Shown in pieces: positions 7,344 through 15,716 of a stretch of DNA of 47,803 nucleotides. A program made the position numbers and the translations under genes. The notes under the pieces are model-generated. The model was not told where the DNA came from, searched no databases, and worked only from the letters and a program-made list of their open reading frames with translations. The DNA comes from Chloroflexota bacterium (lineage in GTDB: Bacteria > Chloroflexota > Anaerolineae > J036 > Brachytrichaceae). The stretch is taken from positions 1 to 47,803 of the forward strand of contig JANXLU010000014.1 of NCBI GenBank assembly GCA_025354985.1, read 5' to 3'. Position 1 is the first letter of the stretch; every line of letters begins with the position of its first letter.

Positions 7344-9263
7344 TCAGGCCGGCTTAAGTTCAACCAGCTGGCGCAGGAAGTGCTCCCAGTGCAAGGGGGG
7401 CTGGACGTAATTATTGTCCTTTGTTGGCCAGTTGGTCCAGTACTTGGTGTTAAACAAGTAGAACGCTGGCGTCTGCACCAAGGGGATGTCTGGCAGCTCG
7501 TCTGTGTAGATCGTGACCGCCTGCTTCATCAGGTCTGTGACTTTGGGGTCACCCAGCGGCAGGCTGCCCATCTGGTCGATCAGCGCCGAATACTTGTCGT
7601 TCGACCAGCGCGCGGCGTTGTTGGTGTTGTCCACATACTCGGTGCCCGCGGTGCCGACCGGGTTCACCCACTTCTTGTGAAAACGCTGCATGCCGAACCA
7701 GGGTTCGATCACGCTGCCGCATCCGTCCCAATCCGTGGCGGCTTCAAACTGGCCGCGCCCAGTCTGGTCGCGGAAGATGCCCCACTCGATAATTTTCTCT
7801 ACCGCATCGATGCCGGCGGCATTCAGTTGCTGCACGACCATCTTCGCCCATGGATCCATAAAAGGCGGTGCAACGATGTTCAGGGTGAGGGGCTTGCCAT
7901 CCGCGCCGATATATTTGCCGTCCTTCAGCTTGTAACCTTGGCCTTCGAGCAATTTGTGCGACTTGTCCAGGTTAAACTCGCCAATCGGAGCGGTGATATC
8001 TTTGATCGCATCCTTATAAGGCTGCATCGCGGCATAGTCCGGGAATATGAACGAGGATGTGGCGCCGGCGCCTTCGTTCACCACGTCCACGATCTGCTGC
8101 CGGTTGATGGCATAGGACAACGCCCAGCGCATTTCCTTCTTATCCCACGGCTTGACCGTGTTGTTCACGGTAAGCATGCGCGGGCATGGATCAATCCAGC
8201 CGATCGGCGGCTTGTCGGTATATGACACCAACTTTGCGTTCTGCGCCTGCAGCGCCTTCAGCTCGCTTGGCGTCCCTGGTCCGGCAACATCCGCGTCGTT
8301 GGTCACGCCCATCTGGTTGGCGGTTGCGGAATCTCCGATCCAGGGCCGGCGAATCTCCAGGGGTGCCGGCAACTTGAAGGCGCCCGTCTTGGCGCCCCAC
8401 CATTTGTCATTTCGCTTGTAATCAAACTCGGTCGACGAGAAACTCTTGACGGTGTAGGGTCCGCTAAAAATGGGTCCACCGGCCTTCAGGTCGGCCGGGT
8501 TCTTAAACGTCACCGGATCCTTGCCCTGCCACACGTGCTTGGGCACCGGAACTATGGCCTGCGACGTGGTGCCGGCCAGGTTTTCCATCACGAAGCGCGG
8601 GTTGGACCCGGTCAACGTGAACTTGATGGTCTGCGGGTCAACGGCCTCAACCGTCTTGACCCACTGCTTGACCGCGCCGGACCAGTTGAGCTGGGGTGCA
8701 TTGTCCTTCAGCATATTGATGGTGAAGACCACGTCATCCGAGGTCAGTGGCACGCCATCGCTCCACTCGGTGCCCTTGCGCAACTTGACGGTCCACTCAT
8801 CCTGCGTGGCGTTCGCGGTGTAACTCTCCGCCAGCCATCCGTCGATTTTGCCCGTTTCATAGTTGAGCATGAATAGGGGCTCCATCATGTTCTGGTTCAT
8901 GCCCTGCAGAATGAATACGCCGGGAATATATGGGTTCCAAACATCCGGGGCGGGGATATTCACGTTGCCAGGAATAACAAGGATATCCTTGCGCTCCACC
9001 TTGGCGACCGGTGCCGGAGCAGCGGTTGGCGCTGGCGCGGTGGTTGGGGCCGGGGCAGCTGTGGCCGCTGGCGCAGCGGTTGGCGCAGGGGCGGCCGGAG
9101 CGGACGTTGCGGCGGGCGCCGGTGCGTTTGTTGGCGCTGCCGTCGTGGGGGGCGCCGCACATCCGATCAACACAGTCGTAAAGACCGCGGCCGTGACTGC
9201 CGTGGTCAACACATTTCGTTTGCTCAACGGGACGAGAAACCTTTTGGACCTCCAGACGTTCAT
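7344..9263 (-). CDS. Solute-binding lipoprotein of peptide-type ABC importer (SBP family 5)
   Basis: A 639-residue extracellular solute-binding protein. A basic N-terminus and hydrophobic stretch end in lipobox LIGC with Cys35 as the lipidation site. Residues 36-88 are an Ala/Pro/Thr-rich linker typical of Chloroflexota surface lipoproteins. The SBP_bac_5 domain follows (about 95-639), with WLAESYT, WTVKLRKGTEWSDGVPLTSDDV and the later RWALSYAINRQQIVDVV landmark. Ribosome site TAGGAGG lies 7 nt before the ATG. It is the first gene of the importer operon. The ligand is unknown, but the divergent oxidative genes suggest its substrate is the molecule they process. Confidence 0.93.
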   Translation of the reverse strand: MNVWRSKRFLVPLSKRNVLTTAVTAAVFTTVLIGCAAPPTTAAPTNAPAPAATSAPAAPAPTAAPAATAAPAPTTAPAPTAAPAPVAKVERKDILVIPGNVNIPAPDVWNPYIPGVFILQGMNQNMMEPLFMLNYETGKIDGWLAESYTANATQDEWTVKLRKGTEWSDGVPLTSDDVVFTINMLKDNAPQLNWSGAVKQWVKTVEAVDPQTIKFTLTGSNPRFVMENLAGTTSQAIVPVPKHVWQGKDPVTFKNPADLKAGGPIFSGPYTVKSFSSTEFDYKRNDKWWGAKTGAFKLPAPLEIRRPWIGDSATANQMGVTNDADVAGPGTPSELKALQAQNAKLVSYTDKPPIGWIDPCPRMLTVNNTVKPWDKKEMRWALSYAINRQQIVDVVNEGAGATSSFIFPDYAAMQPYKDAIKDITAPIGEFNLDKSHKLLEGQGYKLKDGKYIGADGKPLTLNIVAPPFMDPWAKMVVQQLNAAGIDAVEKIIEWGIFRDQTGRGQFEAATDWDGCGSVIEPWFGMQRFHKKWVNPVGTAGTEYVDNTNNAARWSNDKYSALIDQMGSLPLGDPKVTDLMKQAVTIYTDELPDIPLVQTPAFYLFNTKYWTNWPTKDNNYVQPPLHWEHFLRQLVELKPA

Positions 9264-9343
9264 GTATTTTCCTCCTAAATCTATAAAATCTTGTAAGTGT
9301 TACGTTGTTCTAACGCAGCGGCCAACGCGGACGCCTATGCACT

Positions 9344-9372
9344 AGTGTAGTGTTTGAACGTCGAAATGTCAA
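9344..9372 (-). promoter_or_regulatory. Promoter of the peptide-type importer operon
   Basis: On the minus strand: TTGACA (9372-9367), a 17-nt spacer, TACACT (9349-9344). The predicted start near 9337 gives a leader of about 74 nt before the binding-protein gene, which also has a strong Shine-Dalgarno. This is the best canonical promoter on that strand in the intergenic region. Confidence 0.75.
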
Positions 9373-9445
9373 ACGAACTATGCAAACAGAATGAACAATT
9401 GCGGACAAAGTCATACACTAAATGAGGGATTTCTTGTTAGAATTT

Positions 9446-9460
9446 ACGAACCAAGTTCGT
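9446..9460. promoter_or_regulatory. Candidate operator in the divergent importer/dioxygenase region
   Basis: A perfect inverted repeat ACGAAC-CAA-GTTCGT. A further half-site ACGAAC is present at 9373-9378, directly beside the importer promoter's -35 box. Placement between the importer operon and the dioxygenase gene would allow one regulator to control both. No regulator gene for it was identified in this cluster. The rest of 9264-9545 holds the importer promoter and the dioxygenase ribosome site and no gene. Confidence 0.35.
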
Positions 9461-9545
9461 TTAACCATAACGTGAAGGTTGCGCCCATGACTGCTGCAAC
9501 ACAGTGGCCACGGAAACGCACTTCACAAATGAAGGGGGACCATAT

Positions 9546-10439
9546 ATGAGCAAGTACAAGGTATTAACCGACGCACACATCCAAAGTTTTCTCGACAACG
9601 GATATCTCATCATTAAGGATGCCATCAACCTTTCGATCTCAAACCCGTGGATCGATCAGGCATATACCCGACTGGGCTATGACCCAAAGAACCCATCGAC
9701 CTGGGCGCGCGGGCTGGTGCACATGGACCACCTGAACCAAGTTCCGGTCAAAACCGTGGCACCCAAGGCGTGGGATGCGCTGATGGACGTGATCGGTGGC
9801 GAAGACCGCTTGGAGACCGAGGTCATGCACATCAAGAGCAAGCACTTCACGAGCATCAACTCGTGGACGTGGTCAGACGCGTTCATCGTCAACTTTAATC
9901 GCGGCGCGGGTGAGCCCTGGCAGCCGCCATCGGCCAATGTCACGGGCTGGCACAAGGATGGCAGCTTTTTTCGCCACTTTTTGGACAGCCGCGAACAGGC
10001 GATTCTACCGATCGTGATGTGGTCCGATATGCGGCATCAGGGTGGTGCAACGTTTATCGCACCGGATTCGGTGCGCCTGATCGCGCGCTTCCTGGCCGAC
10101 CATCCCGAGGGCGTGCCTCCAAGCGACTTTAAGTTTCAGGAGATGATCGCGAAATGCACGCGCTTTGAGGAGGTGACCGGCAAGGCGGGTGACGTGGCGA
10201 TCATTCACCCGTTCATGTTGCACGCCTCATCGAACAACGTCACCGGCAACCCGCGCTTTATGAGCAACCCGCCCGTGGTGCTAAAGGAGCCGATGAAATT
10301 TGACCGCGCAAACCCGGATGACTTCTCGCTGCTTGAACGCGCCACGCTGCACTATCTGGGGGTCGACCGACTTGATTTCAAGGCCACCGCGCCACACGAA
10401 GCATACTGGTGGCGTGACGGCGAACCCGCGCGCGCATGA
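9546..10439 (+). CDS. Phytanoyl-CoA dioxygenase (PhyH)-like Fe(II)/2-oxoglutarate oxygenase
   Basis: A 297-residue non-haem iron oxygenase of the PhyH superfamily, expected to hydroxylate a small organic substrate using O2 and 2-oxoglutarate. The iron facial triad is readable: H136-K-D138 in GWHKDGSF and H226 in HPFMLHASSNN, with R237 (NPRFMS) as the probable 2-oxoglutarate anchor. The start at 9546 is preceded by AAGGGGGA; an upstream in-frame ATG at 9504 would include that site. It is divergent from the peptide-type importer. Substrates in this family range from ectoine and phosphonates to natural-product intermediates, and none can be assigned from sequence. Confidence 0.88.
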   Translation: MSKYKVLTDAHIQSFLDNGYLIIKDAINLSISNPWIDQAYTRLGYDPKNPSTWARGLVHMDHLNQVPVKTVAPKAWDALMDVIGGEDRLETEVMHIKSKHFTSINSWTWSDAFIVNFNRGAGEPWQPPSANVTGWHKDGSFFRHFLDSREQAILPIVMWSDMRHQGGATFIAPDSVRLIARFLADHPEGVPPSDFKFQEMIAKCTRFEEVTGKAGDVAIIHPFMLHASSNNVTGNPRFMSNPPVVLKEPMKFDRANPDDFSLLERATLHYLGVDRLDFKATAPHEAYWWRDGEPARA

Positions 10440-10463
10440 TCGCGACCGAGTGAAACAACAACA

Positions 10464-10511
10464 CCCGACCACGCCTTCAAGCAAGCAACCATCCTTGAAT
10501 GCGCGGTCGGG
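10464..10511. terminator. Convergent-gene hairpin
   Basis: CCCGACC-A-CGC (from 10464) pairs with GCG-C-GGTCGGG (to 10511), with an inner TTCAA/TTGAA stem and a 14-nt loop. It lies between the convergent dioxygenase and FAD oxidoreductase genes, as expected for a shared transcript end. There is no strong T-tract. Confidence 0.45.
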
Positions 10512-10575
10512 CGAGTGTCATATTCCGCCCGGCGCCATCAACCGTTGAGCGCTGGGGCAGGCGCGTTCTCACCTA

Positions 10576-11727
10576 TTACGCCGGCAGGCGGAACGCCTCG
10601 CACGCGTCGCGCCCCAACACAAGCTGGGACGCAAGCCGGCCAATCTCATCCGATGACTTTGCCGCCGCGCCGCAGCCGCCCGCAGCCACATACAGTCGAC
10701 CCGGGGTGACCGCGCTGATATAGGGCAGACCGGTCGCAGTATTGGCAAGGATGCATGGCTTGATCTTGAAACCCTCCAGTTGCATAGCGGGCACCGCGAG
10801 GCGCGCACCTTGGGCGAGCTCCAGCGCAAGCACGCGGTTGCCACCCGAGCGAAAGTAGTCGACCGCCTGCGTCAGCGAATGCACCTCAACGCCATCATTG
10901 AGCGCTCCGGCTTTCATGTAGCACCGGCCATCTTCGTAGCGCATGGGCGGTGTGGCGTACAGATAGGAAGCAGTGGCATTCAGCCAGCGGTAATACAGCA
11001 GTGCAGGCACGTTCTGCGCAAACAGCGACTCGGGCACCGGCATCAAGACCACCGTCTCCGGCATCGCCTTCATGGGTAGCTTGACCGGCAGCAGGTCATG
11101 AAAGTTTGTGAACGCGCCCGCTGCTACCAACACCGCGCCGGCGTTGAGCTGCCCGCCAGATTTCAGGTGCAACGTGCAGCCGGAGGCCGTGGTAGCTATG
11201 CGGATGACCACGTCCTCATATACGTGGGCGCCGTGCGCACGCGCCAGGGTCAGTTGAGACCGCACCAGCGCGCGCGGCGCGAGTGTTCCGGCGCGGCCGC
11301 GTTCCAATACGCCAACCATGTCATGGCTGTCAACAAAGCCAAACCGGTCTTTCAGCGCAGTGTTATCAAGAAGCTCGAACGTTGCACCAAACGCGGTTCC
11401 AACCTCGGCCAGCCTGGCGATCGTATCCGGCTCGCCGACGCGCAGGCACCCCATCGTGTCGTAGAACGGGAGCCCGCTGCCCGCCCGGATTTCCGGGAAG
11501 CGTTGGAGGCTTGCATGAGCCAACCCGGCCCAAATTGGACTGGCGTCCAACACGCGCGTGACGCGTGCCTCGTCATAGTGGCTGGCAAACACATCATCGT
11601 GGCGGCTGAAGTCCCGTGGCTCGGGCGAGCCGACGCCGACCACCGCATGTTTTTCAGTAGAGAGATATTTCAACGCGGCTGAGCCAATCAAGCCACCACA
11701 CCCGACCACCGCAAAGTCGTATTGCAT
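10576..11727 (-). CDS. FAD-dependent oxidoreductase (DAO family)
   Basis: A 383-residue flavoprotein of the D-amino-acid-oxidase/glycine-oxidase superfamily, expected to oxidise an amine, amino acid or hydroxy-acid. The N-terminal Rossmann motif is VVGCGGLIGSAAL (residues 7-19). The C-terminal FAD/substrate segment includes LPYISAVTPGRLYVAAGGCGAAAKSSDEIG. The start at 11727 puts the FAD strand at the normal distance from the N-terminus; upstream in-frame Mets (11739, 11769) overlap a CATAAT -10-like box at 11743-11738. It is flanked by two PhyH-type dioxygenase genes, convergent with one and divergent from the other. That supports a shared oxidative pathway, possibly for an N-containing compound. 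Confidence 0.87.
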   Translation of the reverse strand: MQYDFAVVGCGGLIGSAALKYLSTEKHAVVGVGSPEPRDFSRHDDVFASHYDEARVTRVLDASPIWAGLAHASLQRFPEIRAGSGLPFYDTMGCLRVGEPDTIARLAEVGTAFGATFELLDNTALKDRFGFVDSHDMVGVLERGRAGTLAPRALVRSQLTLARAHGAHVYEDVVIRIATTASGCTLHLKSGGQLNAGAVLVAAGAFTNFHDLLPVKLPMKAMPETVVLMPVPESLFAQNVPALLYYRWLNATASYLYATPPMRYEDGRCYMKAGALNDGVEVHSLTQAVDYFRSGGNRVLALELAQGARLAVPAMQLEGFKIKPCILANTATGLPYISAVTPGRLYVAAGGCGAAAKSSDEIGRLASQLVLGRDACEAFRLPA

Positions 11728-11854
11728 ATCGCGGTGCATTATGCGCGCAAACGCAGTCCAAGGCTTCACGGGTACACGGTGCTACGATAGGCAGGCGACA
11801 ACAGCCGGAGCAGAACCAAACTGCACGGGCCAAACGCTCACCTGGAATCTGGAT

Positions 11855-12700
11855 ATGGCACTAAACACTGAAAGTATTGCGGAATACCATGAACGCGGCT
11901 GGCTGCTTGCGCGCAACGCTGTCCCGGCGGACGCGCTGGAACTGGCGCGCGTTGCCTTGCAACGCTGGACCGATCAAACGATCGCGAAGTGGGTCGGTCA
12001 GGGTCTGCTCCCGGATGCGCTTGTGGCGGAATCGTTTGAGCGGCGCCTCGTAGTGGCGTGGAACCGTGCCGGCAAACCGCGCTATGTTCGAAGCCCGCGC
12101 CGCGACATTGTGTGCCGAGAGATATTTGAGTTTTTGGCGCATCCGGTTTTGGTCGATATTGCCCAGGACCTTTTGGGCACACCCGAGGTGTCGGTTAACG
12201 GCATCTTTAATGCCCGGCCAAAGCTACCCGATCAGCTGTGGACGAACACGCCGTGGCATCAGGATGCGCAGTATTACCGGGATGCGGCCAATATTCACAT
12301 CCTCAGTATGTGGATGCCGCTTGTGCGGGTTACCGAGCACAACAGCTGTTTGCAGGTGGCCGAACGGATGCAAAACGGAATGCTTTTCGACAATTTCGAG
12401 GATGAAACCGGCTTTATCGGCCTGACGAGGGAAGACCGTGCCACGTTGCGTGGAATCTCGGTCGAAATGGATCCGGGCGACGTTTTGTGCTTTCCGCAGA
12501 AGACGCCACATCGGGCGCTGCCAAACATGAGCGATGCCGTCCGTTGGTCCGTCGACATTCGCTTTGAAGCGACCGAGGGCGCTTCGGACATTGGCAAACG
12601 ACAGGGGTTTGTGGCGCGCAGCCCGGCCCATCCATCCAGCGTGCCGAGTTACGAACAGTGGATCACGCAGTGGGAGCACATACCACCCGGAACATATTAG
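11855..12700 (+). CDS. PhyH-like Fe(II)/2-oxoglutarate dioxygenase (second)
   Basis: A 281-residue PhyH-superfamily oxygenase, clearly different from the one at 9546. The metal triad is H135-Q-D137 in PWHQDAQYY and H219 in PQKTPHRALPN, with R230 as the probable 2-oxoglutarate-binding Arg. The start at 11855 follows the family's usual N-terminus (MALNTESIAEYHERGWLL); the ORF opens upstream at 11741 but would overlap the divergent FAD enzyme and its promoter. No strong Shine-Dalgarno is present. Two distinct PhyH enzymes around one flavoenzyme suggest successive hydroxylations, or alternative substrates, in one pathway. Confidence 0.87.
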   Translation: MALNTESIAEYHERGWLLARNAVPADALELARVALQRWTDQTIAKWVGQGLLPDALVAESFERRLVVAWNRAGKPRYVRSPRRDIVCREIFEFLAHPVLVDIAQDLLGTPEVSVNGIFNARPKLPDQLWTNTPWHQDAQYYRDAANIHILSMWMPLVRVTEHNSCLQVAERMQNGMLFDNFEDETGFIGLTREDRATLRGISVEMDPGDVLCFPQKTPHRALPNMSDAVRWSVDIRFEATEGASDIGKRQGFVARSPAHPSSVPSYEQWITQWEHIPPGTY

Positions 12701-12800
12701 GTTGGTCAACGGCTTCGCCGTTCCAAAATCCGCCGGCACTGGTCAGGTGACCCAGCCAACCGGAGCCACTCGGGTCTACCGCCGGGCAAGGCACTGTCGA

Positions 12801-12806
12801 TACTTT
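12801..12806 (+). promoter_or_regulatory. -10 box of the stress-protein gene (leaderless start)
   Basis: TACTTT ends 6 nt before the ATG at 12813 and no Shine-Dalgarno is present, so transcription would begin at the start codon. No good -35 is visible. Confidence 0.4.
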
Positions 12807-12812
12807 TGCCAT

Positions 12813-13277
12813 ATGACCAAATTCAAAACCATTCTCATCCCGCTGGACGGTTCAAAACTTGCCGAAGCCGCGCTGCCCGCTGCAACTTCGATCGCAAAAC
12901 ATGCCGATCCAGTCGGTGAGTTGGTGTTGCTGCGCATCGTGCCAGACATATGGATAGACGACGTGATGTTGCCCGAGCAACTGGAAGAATTTCAGACGCG
13001 GGTCACGCATTCGTGCCAGGAGTATTTGGACACGATTGCCGAGCGCCTGCGCCACGAGGGCCTCACTGTAACCGCGTTGGTCGCCAGCGGCGAGCCAGCC
13101 AAACAAATTCTCGACGGTGCAGCGCGTTCGGGAGCCAACGTGATTGCCATGGCGACCCACGGTCGCAGCGGCTGGGAGCGGGCCACGATGGGCAGCGTGG
13201 CCGACAAGGTGCTCCAGCACGCCAGCATACCGGTGTTGCTCGTGCGCCCGCCCGAGACAGTGACCGGACGCTACTGA
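12813..13277 (+). CDS. Universal stress protein (UspA family)
   Basis: A 154-residue single-domain Usp. The N-terminal strand FKTILIPLDGSKLAEAAL and the C-terminal nucleotide-binding signature MATHGRSGWERATMGSVADKV, followed by IPVLLVRPP, are family-diagnostic and indicate the ATP-binding subclass. I use the ATG at 12813; the frame is open upstream to 12534, but that stretch has no Usp similarity and overlaps the dioxygenase gene. It stands alone between the second dioxygenase and the cupin-dehydrogenase fusion. Confidence 0.92.
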   Translation: MTKFKTILIPLDGSKLAEAALPAATSIAKHADPVGELVLLRIVPDIWIDDVMLPEQLEEFQTRVTHSCQEYLDTIAERLRHEGLTVTALVASGEPAKQILDGAARSGANVIAMATHGRSGWERATMGSVADKVLQHASIPVLLVRPPETVTGRY

Positions 13278-13500
13278 ACCGGCTCAAGGCCGTGATCGGG
13301 CCGCGCCCAGCAGGAGAGTGACCGCACCGGCCACACACCTGTCACCTCCCATGAACCGAACGGAGTCAGGCGACGAAAGTTTTTAGTCGACATCACGTGC
13401 TGACGCGGGCGCAGCATCACCATTTATCATCCAAACCGGCCAGGCTATTACGAACGGTAGTCGCAAGGCGTGATAATCGGCCCTCAACAAGGAGACCCAT

Positions 13501-14829
13501 ATGGCACACCATCCCGGACTACTTAAGCGCGGATTCAAAGTTGTCACCACCGAGAAGCACTTTCACGACCATGACGAGACCTGGCTGATCCTGTCCGGGA
13601 ACGGCACGTCCTACTGGATCGACCATGCCGGTGTACGCACCGATTTTGAGCTCGCCGCGGGCGACGTGTGGATGGTCCCGGCCGGCTATGAGCATGGCTC
13701 GGACGGCCTGCCCGGCACCGGGCGAAACAGCGAGGACTTTACGATTCAGGTGTGCTACGGCACGGTGCCATCCGGTTCGCACGTGCCCGGCCACTACTAC
13801 GTCGAGAGAGAGGGTTACGTTCCCTCGTTGCAACTGGTCCGCACCCCCACCGATCGTTACGCACCGGCCGGCCTGCCCGCGACCATGAAGGGCATCATGT
13901 TTGTGGAGCGCGGTCGCGCCGCGCTGATTGACGAGGCCACGCCGCGCAACGAGCCGGGCCGACTGCTATGCCAGACCCTGTACACCGGCCTGACCAACGG
14001 CACCGAGCGCAATACGCTCATGGGTGGCAACTACAGCCGCGGCTGGCCGGGTCGCGCGGGCTACCAAAACGTCGGTCGCGTGCTCGCGGTGGGTGCCGGT
14101 GTGACCGGCTTTGCTGCGGGCGATGTAATCTTTCACGGCGACTTCCAGCAACACCGCCAGTTTTTCTGCGGCACGGCCGGGCCGGACGACCTGGTGATCA
14201 AGCTGCCGGCCCGGGTCGAACCATCCGAGGCCGCGCTCTATGGGGTGGCCAGCGTGGCGGTGCACGATGTGCGACGCGCGCGCGTAGCGCTGGGTGAGCG
14301 CGTGCTGGTGGTGGGGGCCGGGCTTATCGGCCAGTTCACGGCACAGGTCGCGCGCGCGTGCGGCGCCGTGGTCACCGTGTGCGATCTGAACCAGGCCCGA
14401 CTGGATGTGGCCGCCGGTCTTGGAGCACACAACGTGGCTGTGCCAGATGCCAACTGGGACAACCTCAAGGCGCTCGGGCCGTTTGACTGCATCTTTGAAG
14501 ATTCGGGAGCGCCGGTTCTGGAGCGCATCGTGGGCCCCACTTGGAATCAGGGAATTCTGCGACCACAGGGCCGGTTGGTGATGATCGCGGGACGCACCGC
14601 GGTGAGCTACAACTTCAACGCCGCGCAGGGACATGAGATCGAAGTGCTCCACGCCAGCCACTTCACGCTGGCAGACTTGCGCGAGACCTGCCGGCTGCAT
14701 GGCGAAGGCATCCTGCAAATCGCACCGCTGCTCCGCGACCGGGTGCCCTACACCGCGATGCCGGCGCTTTATGAGCGGCTGCGGGATACTCCGGATGATC
14801 TACTTGGCGTGGTGTTTGACTGGAGTTAA
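13501..14829 (+). CDS. Cupin-MDR dehydrogenase fusion
   Basis: A 442-residue fusion of two domains usually encoded separately. Residues about 10-110 are a cupin with metal-type motif 1 (H20-F-H-D-H24-D-E26) and motif 2 (GDVWMVPAGYEH, ending H65). Residues about 128-442 are a medium-chain dehydrogenase/reductase with Rossmann motif VVGAGLIGQ near 270 and the N-terminal GTERN segment of the BchC-like branch. The classical zinc GHE motif is replaced by AGYQ, so the canonical catalytic zinc site is probably absent. Ribosome site AAGGAG precedes the ATG. It lies downstream of the dioxygenase/flavoenzyme genes and may oxidise their product; the cupin could bind substrate or act catalytically. Confidence 0.85.
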   Translation: MAHHPGLLKRGFKVVTTEKHFHDHDETWLILSGNGTSYWIDHAGVRTDFELAAGDVWMVPAGYEHGSDGLPGTGRNSEDFTIQVCYGTVPSGSHVPGHYYVEREGYVPSLQLVRTPTDRYAPAGLPATMKGIMFVERGRAALIDEATPRNEPGRLLCQTLYTGLTNGTERNTLMGGNYSRGWPGRAGYQNVGRVLAVGAGVTGFAAGDVIFHGDFQQHRQFFCGTAGPDDLVIKLPARVEPSEAALYGVASVAVHDVRRARVALGERVLVVGAGLIGQFTAQVARACGAVVTVCDLNQARLDVAAGLGAHNVAVPDANWDNLKALGPFDCIFEDSGAPVLERIVGPTWNQGILRPQGRLVMIAGRTAVSYNFNAAQGHEIEVLHASHFTLADLRETCRLHGEGILQIAPLLRDRVPYTAMPALYERLRDTPDDLLGVVFDWS

Positions 14830-14863
14830 GCAGGCATTACCAAACAACCATGATCCAACGGCC

Positions 14864-14890
14864 GGGTGCGGGAGGAGGTCACCCGCACCC
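14864..14890. terminator. Convergent-gene hairpin
   Basis: A perfect 9-bp stem, GGGTGCGGG (14864-14872) with CCCGCACCC (14882-14890) and a 9-nt loop, lies between two convergent genes. No T-tract follows, so it may rely on Rho or only protect 3' ends. Confidence 0.5.
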
Positions 14891-14963
14891 GGGCACGTGC
14901 GCGAAAGCACAACCAAACCGTGCGGCGTTTCGCCACTGTCAACCCTTGGTTGTGGCTGCCGGA

Positions 14964-15671
14964 TCACGCACGATCGACGCTGGACCCGCTCACCCCGACA
15001 ACAAGCAGGTATCCAACCATCCAAAGCTCGGCGATTGTGGGCGGGATGTTCAAGAATGTCTTAATGCTGGCAGCGAAACCCGGGGCCAGAAAGGTGGCGA
15101 TGACTTCAGCCAAATAACAGAGGCACCCGACGATCAATGCCAAACCCAGCGCCTTTGGGAACATTCCGGATTTATAGGCAAGAACGCCCATCGGGAACAG
15201 CCACAGACCAAAAAAGACCTGGGCAATCAGAAAACCATGGTGGTGCAATTCGAGCATCAACAGAATGAGCGATTGCGAACCTGCGGCACCAAAAGCGCTT
15301 GCGTAGGACGGGTCAGTCGCCACTAACACGGCGGCAAATTGAAAAACATCATTCAAACACATAATGGCCGAGGCTATCGAAATGAGGATAACCATGGCGC
15401 CGGCCAGATTCCTTCCGACGTGTTTGAGCAATTCGAACAGCATCATCCCCACGATGACAATGATGGCCGCCTGTGCAAGGTCGGCCACCAGGCCGATACG
15501 AACAAGACCAACGTTTGCCGCCACATTTGCGGCGGAGGCGGATGGATCACCGGGGATGTATACCTTTCCGAGAACATAGCCAAATGCAAAACCTGCGAGG
15601 ATGGCATTCAAAAGATAAAGAACCCCCGCAACACGTGCGAGGGATTTCGGAGAATTTACAAGGTTGTTCAT
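14964..15671 (-). CDS. DUF4386 family membrane protein
   Basis: A 235-residue integral membrane protein with six hydrophobic helices. It matches the DUF4386 pattern: a basic N-terminus ahead of ARVAGVLYLLNAILAGFAFG, a periplasmic DPSASAANVAAN segment, then ADLAQAAIIVIVGMMLFELLK and the LHHHGFLIAQVFFGLWLFPMG helix. The function of the family is unknown. It lies 45 nt downstream of another DUF4386 gene on the same strand, so the two are probably co-expressed. Confidence 0.8.
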   Translation of the reverse strand: MNNLVNSPKSLARVAGVLYLLNAILAGFAFGYVLGKVYIPGDPSASAANVAANVGLVRIGLVADLAQAAIIVIVGMMLFELLKHVGRNLAGAMVILISIASAIMCLNDVFQFAAVLVATDPSYASAFGAAGSQSLILLMLELHHHGFLIAQVFFGLWLFPMGVLAYKSGMFPKALGLALIVGCLCYLAEVIATFLAPGFAASIKTFLNIPPTIAELWMVGYLLVVGVSGSSVDRA

Positions 15672-15716
15672 AATGATGGTTACAGGGTGTTGGAAGGACT
15701 AAAGTCGATCGTTCGA

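Noticed and set aside
14850-15326. 158-residue plus-strand ORF
   Set aside because: Antisense to the DUF4386 gene and its 3' region, with no recognisable domain.
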